Source: Myxococcota bacterium
GTDB lineage: Bacteria > Myxococcota_A > Bradymonadia > UBA7976 > UBA1532
Reading direction: 5' to 3'
NCBI GenBank assembly: GCA_963169045.1
Contig: CAUJDF010000036.1
Span: 1-54,643, forward strand
DNA: 54,643 nucleotides
Shown here in pieces: positions 43,281 to 51,097 of the stretch (its first letter is position 1; every line of letters begins with the position of its first letter). The position numbers and the translations under genes are program-made. The notes under the pieces were generated by a model, which had not been told where the DNA came from, ran no database searches, and worked only from the letters and a program-made list of their open reading frames with translations.

Positions 43281-43949
43281 ATGTCGATCGCACCATCCGC
43301 GCGTATGCTCGAGACATTGCCCGAGCGCGCGTTCCGCTTCCTGATGGGCGCGGGCACCATCCCGCACATCCGCTTGACGCTGCGCCGTCTCGGGTTGAGC
43401 GATGCGGAGCTCGACGAAGGCTGGCGACTGCTGCGCGAGGTCGGCACGACGCCGCTCGAGCGCCCGTCCTACGATCCGACCAACCGGGAGCGGCCGGAGG
43501 CCATGGCGCGCCTCGAGACCGAGGGCCCGGTGTTCCTCCGTCGCGTCGCCGCCGCCGCCCAGCGCTTCGCCCCCGAGCGCGCAGAGGCCCTGGTCGGCGG
43601 GCTGGCCGAGAACGAGGTCATCGTCGCGCTCCGGGTGCTGTTCGCGCGGCTCGAGGCGCTCGCCGCGGATCCCGCGCCCGACGCTCGGGCGCTCCTGGCG
43701 GCGCTCGACGCGCGGCGCCTCGGGCCCGACGGCCGGGCCGGGCTCGTCGGCGCGCTCGCACTGCTGATGAGCAATTGGGACGCCGCCGCGGCCCCGTCGC
43801 TCCCCGAGGGCGACCGCGACGCCGCCCTGCTCGCCCTCCACCACTGGTTCACCGAGTGGTCGGAGACGGCGCGCGCCGCCCTGCCGCGCCGGATCGACCT
43901 GATTCGGGTGGGACTCGCGCGCATGCGCCGGAGCGGACGCACGGAGTGA
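43281..43949 (+). CDS. Hypothetical protein, helical
   Basis: 222 residues from an ATG with GGAGGAGC upstream. The sequence is all-helical in appearance with a charged repeated pattern (LTLRRLGLSDAELDEGWRLLREVG, RVAAAAQRFAPERAEALVGGL, ALLALHHWFTEWSETARAAL) and no signal peptide or membrane segment. I do not recognise a family; relatives may exist in Myxococcota. It precedes the P450 gene by 143 nt, which contain an inverted repeat and a small ORF, so co-transcription is uncertain. Confidence 0.75.
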   Translation: MSIAPSARMLETLPERAFRFLMGAGTIPHIRLTLRRLGLSDAELDEGWRLLREVGTTPLERPSYDPTNRERPEAMARLETEGPVFLRRVAAAAQRFAPERAEALVGGLAENEVIVALRVLFARLEALAADPAPDARALLAALDARRLGPDGRAGLVGALALLMSNWDAAAAPSLPEGDRDAALLALHHWFTEWSETARAALPRRIDLIRVGLARMRRSGRTE

Positions 43950-43974
43950 CGGCCCGGCGGCCGCGCGTCCCACT

Positions 43975-44002
43975 CGAAGTGATCGATTTCGTGCGCACTT
44001 CG
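43975..44002. promoter_or_regulatory. Inverted repeat upstream of the P450 gene
   Basis: CGAAGTG and CACTTCG form perfect 7-bp arms separated by 14 bases, in a locally AT-rich stretch about 90 bp before the P450 start. This spacing suits a dimeric repressor operator; there is no T-tract to suggest a terminator. Confidence 0.35.
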
Positions 44003-44054
44003 GGCGAAAATTTCCATATCTTCCGTGCAGCCGATCGCGGCAGGAGAGCGCAGG

Positions 44055-44096
44055 ATGACATCAAGCGCCGCCGGATCTGAGCGGGCGGGCCCATGA
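44055..44096 (+). CDS. Possible 13-residue leader ORF
   Basis: ATG with AGGAGAGCGCAGG directly upstream, reading MTSSAAGSERAGP then TGA. The stop shares bases with the P450 ATG (ATGA), so translation of this short ORF could feed the P450 gene, which has no clear ribosome binding site of its own. Too short for certainty. Confidence 0.2.
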   Translation: MTSSAAGSERAGP

Positions 44097-45448
44097 CGCG
44101 CGTCTCCGTCCCTCCGACCTACCGGGTGCACCGCAGACCGTGGGGGCTCTCGCTCCTCGCCGACATCGTCCGATCGCGCGCCGACCACCTCGCCTTCCTC
44201 GAACGGTGCACGCGCCTCGACGCGGACTTCGTCGAGGCGAACATCCTGACCCATCGCCTGTTCGTCGTCGCCAACGCCGACGCGGCGCGCGCGGTGCTCG
44301 TCGAGGACACGAAGTCCTTCGTGCGCGAGGGCAACCTCGAGAGCGCGGGGATCAAGTCGTTCCTCGGCGAGGGGATGCTGACGACCGACGGCGAGGAGTG
44401 GCTGCGGTGGCGGCGGCTGAACGCGCCGGCGTTCACGCGGGCGGCGGTCGCCGGGGTGCAGCCGATCGTCGACGACTCGCTCGAGCGCAGCTTCGCGACG
44501 CTCCCTCGGGGGCGCATCCGGCTGTTCGACGCTTTCTTGCGGGTCGCGGTGACGGCGACGACGGCGGGCTTCCTGTCGGCGCGCCCCGAGCCCGACGAGC
44601 AGGACGCGCTCGTGGACGCGATGCTCGGCGGCCCCGAGATGGTCTTCGCCATCGCCTGCGCGCGGACGACGTTGATCCGGCACCTGCCGCTCCCGTTGCC
44701 GCGCCGCGTGCAGCGCGCCACCGCGGCGGTCGATCGGCTGCTCGCGCGCAGCGCCGCGCGTCGGCGGGCCGAAGGGGCGCACGCACGCCCCGATCTGCTC
44801 GACCTCGTCCTGCAGCACCGCGATCCGACGACCGGGCAGCCGCTCTCCGACGCCGAGGTCCGCGACCAGCTCGTCACCGTGGTGATCGCCGCGCCCGAGA
44901 ACATCGCGACGACGCTCTCGTGGGCCGCCTACGCGCTCGCCTCGAACCCGCGCGTGCTCGCCACCCTCCGGGCGGAGCTCGCAACGGGCGACGAACGCTA
45001 TCTGCGCGCGGTGATCGACGAGACGTTCCGCCGCTTCGCCGCGACGCCGATGGTCGATCGCGTGGCCGCCGTCGACGTCGAGCTCGGCGGCGTGCGCATC
45101 CCGCGGGGCTCGCTCGTCGTCGTGCCGATCGCCGCGCTGCACAACCACCCGCGCTTCTGGGACGCGCCGGGCGAGTTCCGCCCCGAGCGCTTCCTCGTGG
45201 CCTCGGCGCCGAGCGCCTGGCTGCCGTTCGGTCACGGGCCGCGCAAGTGCGTCGGCGAGCGCCTCGCGCGCCTCGTCCTCGAGTCGGCCCTCAAGCGCTT
45301 CGTGCTCGGCTTCGAGTGGTCGCGCGGCACGAACGCCGAGCCCGGCTTCGCCGCGCTCATCAACCTGCGCCCCGCCGATCGCATGCGGATGTGGGTGGAG
45401 CGCCGCGCGGCCACGGCGCAGACGGCGCGCCTGTCGGCCGCCGGTTAG
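44093..45448 (+). CDS. Cytochrome P450
   Basis: 451 residues, a soluble bacterial-type P450 (no N-terminal membrane anchor). The heme-binding loop is FGHGPRKCVGERLA with the thiolate ligand Cys386. The K-helix ExxR is E310-T-F-R313, and the meander PERF is at about residue 364. The I-helix segment that usually reads (A/G)GxDT here is AAPENIATT (residues 266-274), with Glu269 and Asn270 in place of Asp/Glu-Thr. Electron partners (ferredoxin, reductase) are not in the window. Substrate unknown. It is convergent with and abuts the DUF3105 gene. Confidence 0.93.
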   Translation: MTRVSVPPTYRVHRRPWGLSLLADIVRSRADHLAFLERCTRLDADFVEANILTHRLFVVANADAARAVLVEDTKSFVREGNLESAGIKSFLGEGMLTTDGEEWLRWRRLNAPAFTRAAVAGVQPIVDDSLERSFATLPRGRIRLFDAFLRVAVTATTAGFLSARPEPDEQDALVDAMLGGPEMVFAIACARTTLIRHLPLPLPRRVQRATAAVDRLLARSAARRRAEGAHARPDLLDLVLQHRDPTTGQPLSDAEVRDQLVTVVIAAPENIATTLSWAAYALASNPRVLATLRAELATGDERYLRAVIDETFRRFAATPMVDRVAAVDVELGGVRIPRGSLVVVPIAALHNHPRFWDAPGEFRPERFLVASAPSAWLPFGHGPRKCVGERLARLVLESALKRFVLGFEWSRGTNAEPGFAALINLRPADRMRMWVERRAATAQTARLSAAG

Positions 45449-45449
45449 G

Positions 45450-46265
45450 CTACGGGTCGCTGCCGTTGGCGCAGACGCGAAGCTCGGGCGCCGCAACGCG
45501 GCACTCGGCGAAGAACGCGCGGATGGCTTCCGGGGCGAGGCGATCGCCCTCGAGCACGCGGCGCCACGCGACCGCGGCGACGGCGCTGTCGAGCGCCGGA
45601 TCGGCCGTGAGCAGGACGCGGTGGAAACCCGGGCAGTCCGGGTCGTCGGGCAGCGATCCCATCGCCTCACGCAGGTCGTCGACGGCGGCGGGGTCGGCGT
45701 CGGGGCGGTAGAGCAGCACGAGCCAGCCGTGCTCGAGGTTGTGGACCCAGTAGCGCCGGTCGAGCGGCTGCGGGTACTCGCGGGCCGGCGCCCAGCGGCC
45801 GTAGTGCGGCCCCGACGAGGGCGGGTTGTCGGCGTAGATCACGCAGGTGCCCACGTCGATGTGGCCGGCGCCGCGGTCCTCGCGGAGCGCGCCGCACACG
45901 TCCGGCATGGCGGCGTCGGGCAGGCTCGCCGCCGCAGAGTCTTCCGCTTCGCCTGCGTCGGAGGTGGCCGCGTCGGGCAGGCTCGCCGCCGCAGAGTCTG
46001 CGGCTTCGCCTGCGTCGGGCGCGGCGGCGTCGGGCCGGCTCGTCGCCGCAGAGTCTGCGGCTTCGCCCGCGTCGGGCGCGGCGCCGTCGGGCCGGATCGC
46101 CGCGGCGTCCGCGTCCTCGCCTGCGTCCGGCGTCGGCGCGACGGGACACATCGCGTCCGGTGCCGGCGCCCCGTCGGGGTCGGCGCCGGCGTCGAGGGCG
46201 CGCTCCTCGGGGTCGGGCGCGCAGGCGACGATGAGCAGGGCGGCCAGCGACAAGCGACGGAGCAC
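45450..46265 (-). CDS. DUF3105 lipoprotein with repeat linker
   Basis: 271 residues from a GTG preceded by TTGGAGGTCC. The signal peptide ends in the lipobox IVAC (Cys15). Residues ~25-125 are a low-complexity linker with 19-residue repeats (PDAGEAADSAA...). Residues ~128-265 are the DUF3105 domain: VGTCVIYADNPPSSGPHYGRWA, YWVHNLEHGWLVLLYRP, and later LTADPAL and AAVAWRRVLEGD. DUF3105 proteins are exported and of unknown function; the His and Tyr residues in GPHYG and VHNLEHG are the conserved ones. Its stop sits next to the P450 stop. Confidence 0.88.
   Translation of the reverse strand: MLRRLSLAALLIVACAPDPEERALDAGADPDGAPAPDAMCPVAPTPDAGEDADAAAIRPDGAAPDAGEAADSAATSRPDAAAPDAGEAADSAAASLPDAATSDAGEAEDSAAASLPDAAMPDVCGALREDRGAGHIDVGTCVIYADNPPSSGPHYGRWAPAREYPQPLDRRYWVHNLEHGWLVLLYRPDADPAAVDDLREAMGSLPDDPDCPGFHRVLLTADPALDSAVAAVAWRRVLEGDRLAPEAIRAFFAECRVAAPELRVCANGSDP
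45908..46090. repeat. 57-bp in-frame tandem repeats in the DUF3105 linker
   Basis: The block CTCG(C/T)CGCCGCAGAGTCT recurs with its GCAGAG at 45934, 45991 and 46048, exactly 57 bp apart, giving three copies plus a weaker fourth. The unit encodes 19 residues (PDAGEAADSAA... type). Confidence 0.9.
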
Positions 46266-46329
46266 GGGACCTCCAAGGCAGAGACGGGGCGCAGTATCGG
46301 ACAGAACCGCGGTCCGGCGCGAAGAGCCG

Positions 46330-47244
46330 CTACGGCGCGAGCACGAAGTCGGCGGGGAGGGGCGCGCGCACCTCGACGGGGCGGCCGTCGACGGCGAACC
46401 GGATCCAGTCGGCGTGCAGCTGCGTTCGCTCCGCGCTCGCCGGCGCCTCCGGGCGCCACGGCGGACCGTAGATCGTGTCGCCGACGATGGGCGCGCCGCT
46501 CGCCGCGAGGTGGACGCGCAGCTGGTGCGTGCGCCCGGTCAGCGGCCGGGCGCGGACGACGGCGCGCGGGCCCGCCGTCCGGAGGACCTCGAACTCGCTG
46601 TGGCTCTCGACGCCGGCGCCGTCGTCGACCAGCCCCCACCGCGAGTACTGGACCTGCTGCACGCGGACCATGGCGCCGCGCACGGTGAAGCGCGGCGCGC
46701 GCGGCGGCGGGCTGACGACGGCGACATACGTCTTGTCGACGGCGCGCGCCCGGAACTGGTCGTGCAGCTTCGCGGCGGTCTTGCCGTCGGCGGCGACGAG
46801 CAGGACGCCGCTCGTCTGCTTGTCGAGGCGGTGCGCGGCCACGAGGCGCGGCAGGCCGAGGCGCGTCCGCAGCGCGGCCTCGAGGCACAGGCGCTCGCTG
46901 GCGCGCGTCGGCACCGTCGACCACCACGCCGGCTTCGCCACGGCGACGACGCCGCCGCCCTCGAACAGCACGAGGTCGTCGCCGAGCGGCGGCAGGTCGG
47001 GCTCGGCGCGGAGGCGGTACACACGCACGAACGCGCCGCGCGGCACCGGGCCGGCGGTGGCGCGCCGGCTGTCGACGAAGATGCCGCCGTGGGCCAGCAC
47101 CCGCGCCCAGTCGGCCTCGCCGAGCCCCACGTGGCGCCGCAGGTCGTCGACGTCGCAGTCGCGCGCCGCGACCCACTCGTAGCGGTCGGCGATCGGGTCG
47201 AAGCGTTCGGCGGCCGGGGAGCGGCGCTGCGGTTCGGCGTACAC
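46330..47244 (-). CDS. RluA-family pseudouridine synthase
   Basis: 304 residues. It isomerises uridine to pseudouridine in rRNA or tRNA. The catalytic signature AAHRLDKQTSGVLLVA contains Asp141. Other family motifs are AVAKPAWWSTVPT (motif I), KTYVAVV, ARPLTGRTHQLRVHLAASGAPIVGDTIYG (motif III) and LHADWIRF near the end. The N-terminal ~80 residues act as an S4-like RNA-binding region (WARVLAHGGIFVDSRRATAGP). The GTG at 47244 was used as it gives a full-length protein. It lies alone, divergent from 47303. Confidence 0.93.
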   Translation of the reverse strand: MYAEPQRRSPAAERFDPIADRYEWVAARDCDVDDLRRHVGLGEADWARVLAHGGIFVDSRRATAGPVPRGAFVRVYRLRAEPDLPPLGDDLVLFEGGGVVAVAKPAWWSTVPTRASERLCLEAALRTRLGLPRLVAAHRLDKQTSGVLLVAADGKTAAKLHDQFRARAVDKTYVAVVSPPPRAPRFTVRGAMVRVQQVQYSRWGLVDDGAGVESHSEFEVLRTAGPRAVVRARPLTGRTHQLRVHLAASGAPIVGDTIYGPPWRPEAPASAERTQLHADWIRFAVDGRPVEVRAPLPADFVLAP

Positions 47245-47302
47245 GCGCGACAGGGTAGCGCGCGACTGGACCCGCGGGCGCGGATCGAGTAATCAGGCCC
47301 GC

Positions 47303-47617
47303 ATGTCCACGCAAGTAGTCGAAGCGAATGGTCGCCTGTTCTGCCGGCGTCTCGCCGGCGACGGCAGCGTCGCGGAGTGGCTCGAGCTCCCGACGACGCT
47401 CAAGCAGCCCCTGATGGCGCTCGTCGCCGAGGTGGCCGCCGGCAGGCGCGAGCAGTCCGACTTCCCGGTGCCCGGCGGCGACAAGCTCGTCGTGCGGCGC
47501 GCGGGCGGCGGCCTGCGCCTCGAGCGCCTGCCCGTCGGCTTCCCGAACGAGGGCCGCGAGCTCGACGTGTCGCCCGACGCGTTGCCTCTCTTCCTGAGCC
47601 AGGTCCGCGGCGTGTGA
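47303..47617 (+). CDS. Small hypothetical protein
   Basis: 104 residues, no signal peptide. The sequence has short strands and a helix (STQVVEANGRLFCRRLAGDG, LKQPLMALVAEVAAGRREQ, ALPLFLSQVRGV). I recognise no family. It is divergent from the pseudouridine synthase with a 58-bp gap. Confidence 0.7.
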   Translation: MSTQVVEANGRLFCRRLAGDGSVAEWLELPTTLKQPLMALVAEVAAGRREQSDFPVPGGDKLVVRRAGGGLRLERLPVGFPNEGRELDVSPDALPLFLSQVRGV

Positions 47618-47692
47618 TCGGAGACGCACTCGGGCGCCTGCCCGCGTGCGCTCGCTCCGGGGAACAGAGCCCCCCTTCGCTCCGCCTTCCGC

Positions 47693-47713
47693 GACGGGGC
47701 TCCCGGCCCCGTC
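47693..47713 (+). terminator. Hairpin downstream of the small hypothetical gene
   Basis: GACGGGGC pairs perfectly with GCCCCGTC around TCCCG. It lies 76 nt after the stop at 47617 and 66 nt before the ATG at 47779, with no T-tract. It may end the upstream message or fold in the 5' leader of the next. Confidence 0.3.
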
Positions 47714-47778
47714 CCGTCGTCGTCGATGGCGTTCCGTCCGCGTTCCTCGTATCGTCGCGCGCGACACGGGGGAGCGAG

Positions 47779-49695
47779 ATGTCGAGACGGCTCGTGGCCG
47801 CGCTCGTCGCGGTCATCGGCGCGGCGGGATGCCAGGACATCGGCGGCGAAGGCATGCCGGGAGACGCCGGCGCGGATGCCGGCGCGACTTGCAGGAAGGA
47901 CACGGACTGCAAGGGCGCGCGCATCTGCGAGGACGGGCAGTGCGTCGAGCCGCCCGGCAAGGACGCCGCGACGTCCGACGGCGGAGCGCCGGCCGACGGC
48001 GGCGGCCCTCGGTCCGACGGCGCCGCGCCCCTCGCCGACGGCGCGACCCGCGCCGACGCCGCGACCGTCACCGACAGCGCGACCCCCGCCGACGGCGCAG
48101 CTTCTGTCGACGGGGCCGCGCCCGTCGCCGACCTGGGACCGGGCGACGCGGCGACCGCCGACGCCGCCGACGCGGGGCCGGGCGACGCGACGACCGCCGA
48201 CGCCGCGTCCGGTGGCGATGCCGGCGCCGTCGACGCGGGGCCGGGCGACGCGGCGACCGCCGACGCCGCGCCCGGTGGCGATGCCGGCGCCGTCGACGCG
48301 GGCGACGCCTCCGAGCCGCCCGCCGACGCTGCCGAGGCGGACGCCTGCCCGCCGCCGGCCTTCGAGCTGTGCGACGGCGCCGACAACGACTGCGACGGCG
48401 AGGTCGACGAGGGCGATCCCGGCGGTGGCCGCGACTGCGACACCGGCACGCCCGGCGTCTGCGCCATCGGCGTGAGCGTCTGCCGCGAGGGCGTCCTCGA
48501 GTGCCAGCCGCTCGTCGCCCCCGCCGCCGAGGTCTGTGACGGCCGCGACAACGACTGCAACGGCCTCACCGACGAGCTGCCGGTCCTCGCCGGGCCGGCG
48601 GTGCGCGTCACGCAGACGCCCTTCCACGCCCGCGCCCCCGACCTCGCCTGGAACGGCGCCGGCTACGGCATCGCCTGGTCGGGCATCCCCGCCGCCGGCA
48701 TCGCGCCCGACGTGTTCCTGCGGCGCGTCGACGCCGCCGGCGCGCCCGTCGGCGATCCCCTGCGCCTGAGCGACGACAACGCCGACTCGAAGGGCGCGCG
48801 CCTCGCCCTGGCGGGCGGGCGCTACTTCACGACCTGGATCGACTCGCGCGGCGACAACATGCAGAAGGCGCTCATGGCGCGCGCGTCCGCCGACGCCGTC
48901 CGGCAGGGCGAGGACGTCGGCCTCTCCGGCTCGACCGCGTCCGGCACCGACGCCGCGCCGCTCGGCGACCAGGCGGCGTTCGCCTGGATCGTCGGCGACA
49001 CCGTCTGGACGTCGCGGTATCACGCCGACGGGCAGCTGGCGGTCGGCGCCCGCGGCGCCGCCGGCGCGCAGTACGGTCAGTATCCGGCCGTCGCCGCCGG
49101 TCCCGACGGCGAGCTCGGCGTCGCCTGGCGCGACGGACGCACGCTCGATCGCGGCAACCCCGTCTACCAGATCTACTTCGCGCGCATCGGCCCGGACGGC
49201 GCGCAGATCGGCCAGACCGTCGCCGTCAGCGGCAACGGCCGCGACGTGCAGCCGCCGGCCATCGCCTGGTCCGGCGACCGCTGGGGCATCGTGTGGAGCG
49301 ACACGCGCAGCGGCCGCGCCGAGGTCTACTTCGCCGCCGTCGATGCCGCGCCCGCGCTCGTCGCCGGTCCGTCGCTCGTCAGCGAGCACGCCTCGTCGAA
49401 GGGCGGCCTCGCCCCCGCGGCCGACGGCATCGCCCCGCCGGCCATCGCCTGGAACGGCCGCACCTTCGGCGTCGCCTGGTGGGACGACCGCGACGGCAGC
49501 ACCGAGATCTACTTCGCCCACCTCAACCGCGACGGCGTCAACGGGAGCGGCGACCGGCGGATCAGCGACGCGCCCGGCATGTCGGTCTTTCCGCAGCTCG
49601 TCTGGACGGGCACCGAGTTCGGCGTCGTCTGGCAGGACCACCGCGACGGGCACGCCCAGGTCTACTTCGTCCACGGTCCGATGGGATGCCCGTGA
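47779..49695 (+). CDS. MopE-like metal-binding-motif lipoprotein
   Basis: 638 residues from an ATG with GGGGGAGCGAG upstream. The signal peptide ends in the lipobox GAAGC (Cys18). Then come a Cys knot-like segment (CRKDTDCKGARICEDGQC), an Asp/Ala/Gly linker of ~130 residues containing 21-residue repeats, and two copies of the MopE-type motif, ELCDGADNDCDGEVDEG and EVCDGRDNDCNGLTDE. The C-terminal ~400 residues carry repeated YGIAWSG / FGVAWWDDRDG / FGVVWQDHRDG blocks, a beta-propeller-like pattern that ends VYFVHG. The motif is known from copper-binding MopE of methanotrophs and is common in Myxococcota surface proteins. Actual metal binding is not shown here. The stop TGATCA is shared edge to edge with the convergent gene. 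Confidence 0.85.
   Translation: MSRRLVAALVAVIGAAGCQDIGGEGMPGDAGADAGATCRKDTDCKGARICEDGQCVEPPGKDAATSDGGAPADGGGPRSDGAAPLADGATRADAATVTDSATPADGAASVDGAAPVADLGPGDAATADAADAGPGDATTADAASGGDAGAVDAGPGDAATADAAPGGDAGAVDAGDASEPPADAAEADACPPPAFELCDGADNDCDGEVDEGDPGGGRDCDTGTPGVCAIGVSVCREGVLECQPLVAPAAEVCDGRDNDCNGLTDELPVLAGPAVRVTQTPFHARAPDLAWNGAGYGIAWSGIPAAGIAPDVFLRRVDAAGAPVGDPLRLSDDNADSKGARLALAGGRYFTTWIDSRGDNMQKALMARASADAVRQGEDVGLSGSTASGTDAAPLGDQAAFAWIVGDTVWTSRYHADGQLAVGARGAAGAQYGQYPAVAAGPDGELGVAWRDGRTLDRGNPVYQIYFARIGPDGAQIGQTVAVSGNGRDVQPPAIAWSGDRWGIVWSDTRSGRAEVYFAAVDAAPALVAGPSLVSEHASSKGGLAPAADGIAPPAIAWNGRTFGVAWWDDRDGSTEIYFAHLNRDGVNGSGDRRISDAPGMSVFPQLVWTGTEFGVVWQDHRDGHAQVYFVHGPMGCP
48169..48294 (+). repeat. 63-bp in-frame tandem duplication in the linker
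   Basis: Two adjacent 63-bp copies beginning GACGCGGGGCCGGGCGACGC encode the 21-residue block DAGPGDA(A/T)TADAA(S/P)GGDAGAV. They differ at only a few bases. Confidence 0.95.
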
Positions 49696-50538
49696 TCAGT
49701 TGAAGCAGGCGGCCATCGCGTCGCAGCCGACGTTGCGCGACGCGCACCGGAAGCTGTGCTCGTAGTCGGGGAGCACGGCGCAGTAGAAGTGGCAGAGGTC
49801 GAAGTCGCCGAGGGCGCTGTCGGGCGCGGCGCAGCGGTTCACGTTGCGACAGGCGGCGGCGCAGACGTCGTCGGACAGCACCGGACCGTTGACACACAGG
49901 TCGGTGACCGCGCCCGCGCTCACCTGCGTGACGAGGTCGGCGACGCCGGGATCGTCGCACGGCGTGTCTGCCGACGGTAACAGACGCGCGAAGGTGGAGG
50001 GCGGCGTGCCGTCGAGCAGGCTCGCCACGCAGCTCTCGCGCAGCCACGCCGCGACGCCGGGCGCGAAGGGCGCGACCTGGGCGCAGCCTTCGGCGACGCA
50101 GCGCGCGAGGCTGGCGCCGAAGGTCAGGCACTCCGGCGGGTCGCCGTTCGGCGCGCAGGCGACGGCGAGCGGCGGGATGGCTTCGCGGGCGAGGCCGAAG
50201 AGCGCGGCGCATTCCGCCGTGCCGATCACTGTCACCGCCGCCTCGGCGTCGGCGAGACACGCGGACACGCAGGGCTCGACCACGCCCTCGGCGCGGTTCT
50301 CGGCGGTCACGGCGGGGCACTCGGCCTCGAGCGCGTCGGCGCACTCGGCGAGGCGCTCGCAGGCGGTGCGGCACTCCGGCTCCGTCGCGAAGGGGGCCGC
50401 GTCGACCTCGGGCGCCGCGTCGAAGAGCGGCACGGGCGGACCGATGTCGCGCGTCCCGGCGTCGGCGGGCGGCGGATCGGCGGGCGCCGCCGGATCGCAC
50501 GCGGCGAGCAGCAGCGCGAGAGGCGCGAGGCGATTCAA
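49696..50538 (-). CDS. Cys-rich lipoprotein
   Basis: 280 residues from a TTG that overlaps the preceding TGA by 4 nt (TTGA). The signal LNRLAPLALLLAAC is a lipobox with Cys14. After a Pro/Asp linker the body has about 20 cysteines in regular pairs (CRTACERLAEC, CVSACLADAE, CAQVAPFAPG, CAAACRNVNRC, CHFYCAVLP, CDAMAACF), suggesting disulfide-linked helices. No family is recognised. Its stop is directly adjacent to the convergent stop at 49695. It is in one unit with the thioesterase. Confidence 0.8.
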   Translation of the reverse strand: MNRLAPLALLLAACDPAAPADPPPADAGTRDIGPPVPLFDAAPEVDAAPFATEPECRTACERLAECADALEAECPAVTAENRAEGVVEPCVSACLADAEAAVTVIGTAECAALFGLAREAIPPLAVACAPNGDPPECLTFGASLARCVAEGCAQVAPFAPGVAAWLRESCVASLLDGTPPSTFARLLPSADTPCDDPGVADLVTQVSAGAVTDLCVNGPVLSDDVCAAACRNVNRCAAPDSALGDFDLCHFYCAVLPDYEHSFRCASRNVGCDAMAACFN

Positions 50539-51008
50539 CTCTCGCTGCTCCGGACCACGTTGTAGACCGCCTGCCCGGTCGCGATGGCCGCGGCCTCCTT
50601 CGCGTCGTGGTCCGCCAGGATCTCGCCGGCGAACACCGCCATGCGCGCCACGGCGACGCGGTTGCCCATGCGGACGACCCGCCCCTCGCAGCGCAGATCC
50701 TGGCCGTGCGCCGGCCGCAGGTAGTCGATGCGCAGGTCGACCGTGCTCACCCGGTCCTTGCGGCTCGTCAGCTTGCTGAAGCAGGCGAGCCCGCCGGCGG
50801 TGTCGACGAGCATCGACAGCACGCCGCCGTGCACGGCCGGCCGGAAGGGGTCGCCGGTGAGCTCGTCGCGCCACGGCACCCGCAGCACGCAGTGCCCCTC
50901 GGCGAGCAGCTCGACCTTCAACCCGAGCAGGCGGTTGAAGGGGATGAGCTCCTCCATGAAGCGGATGAGCATGGACTTCTGGTCGGTGGGGCTCATGGGC
51001 GCCATCAT
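50535..51008 (-). CDS. PaaI-type hotdog thioesterase
   Basis: 157 residues. It hydrolyses acyl-CoA thioesters, probably as a dimer or tetramer. The hotdog pattern is clear: helix PFNRLLGLKVE, the HGGVLSMLVDTAGGLACF segment with the conserved HGG and the Asp/Gly catalytic turn, and strands VDLRIDYLRPAHG, CEGRVVRMGNRVAVARM and AIATGQAVYNVV. The acyl substrate is not evident. The ATG at 51008 is not preceded by a clear ribosome binding site; further ATGs lie just downstream. Its stop overlaps the start of the Cys-rich lipoprotein. Confidence 0.88.
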   Translation of the reverse strand: MMAPMSPTDQKSMLIRFMEELIPFNRLLGLKVELLAEGHCVLRVPWRDELTGDPFRPAVHGGVLSMLVDTAGGLACFSKLTSRKDRVSTVDLRIDYLRPAHGQDLRCEGRVVRMGNRVAVARMAVFAGEILADHDAKEAAAIATGQAVYNVVRSSES

Positions 51009-51097
51009 CGCCGCCGGACCCGGCCGCGTCCATCGGGCTTGACCTCGCGCCGCGTTCCGGGGGAACTACCGGGCTTCCACCACGTGGCCGGATCGAG

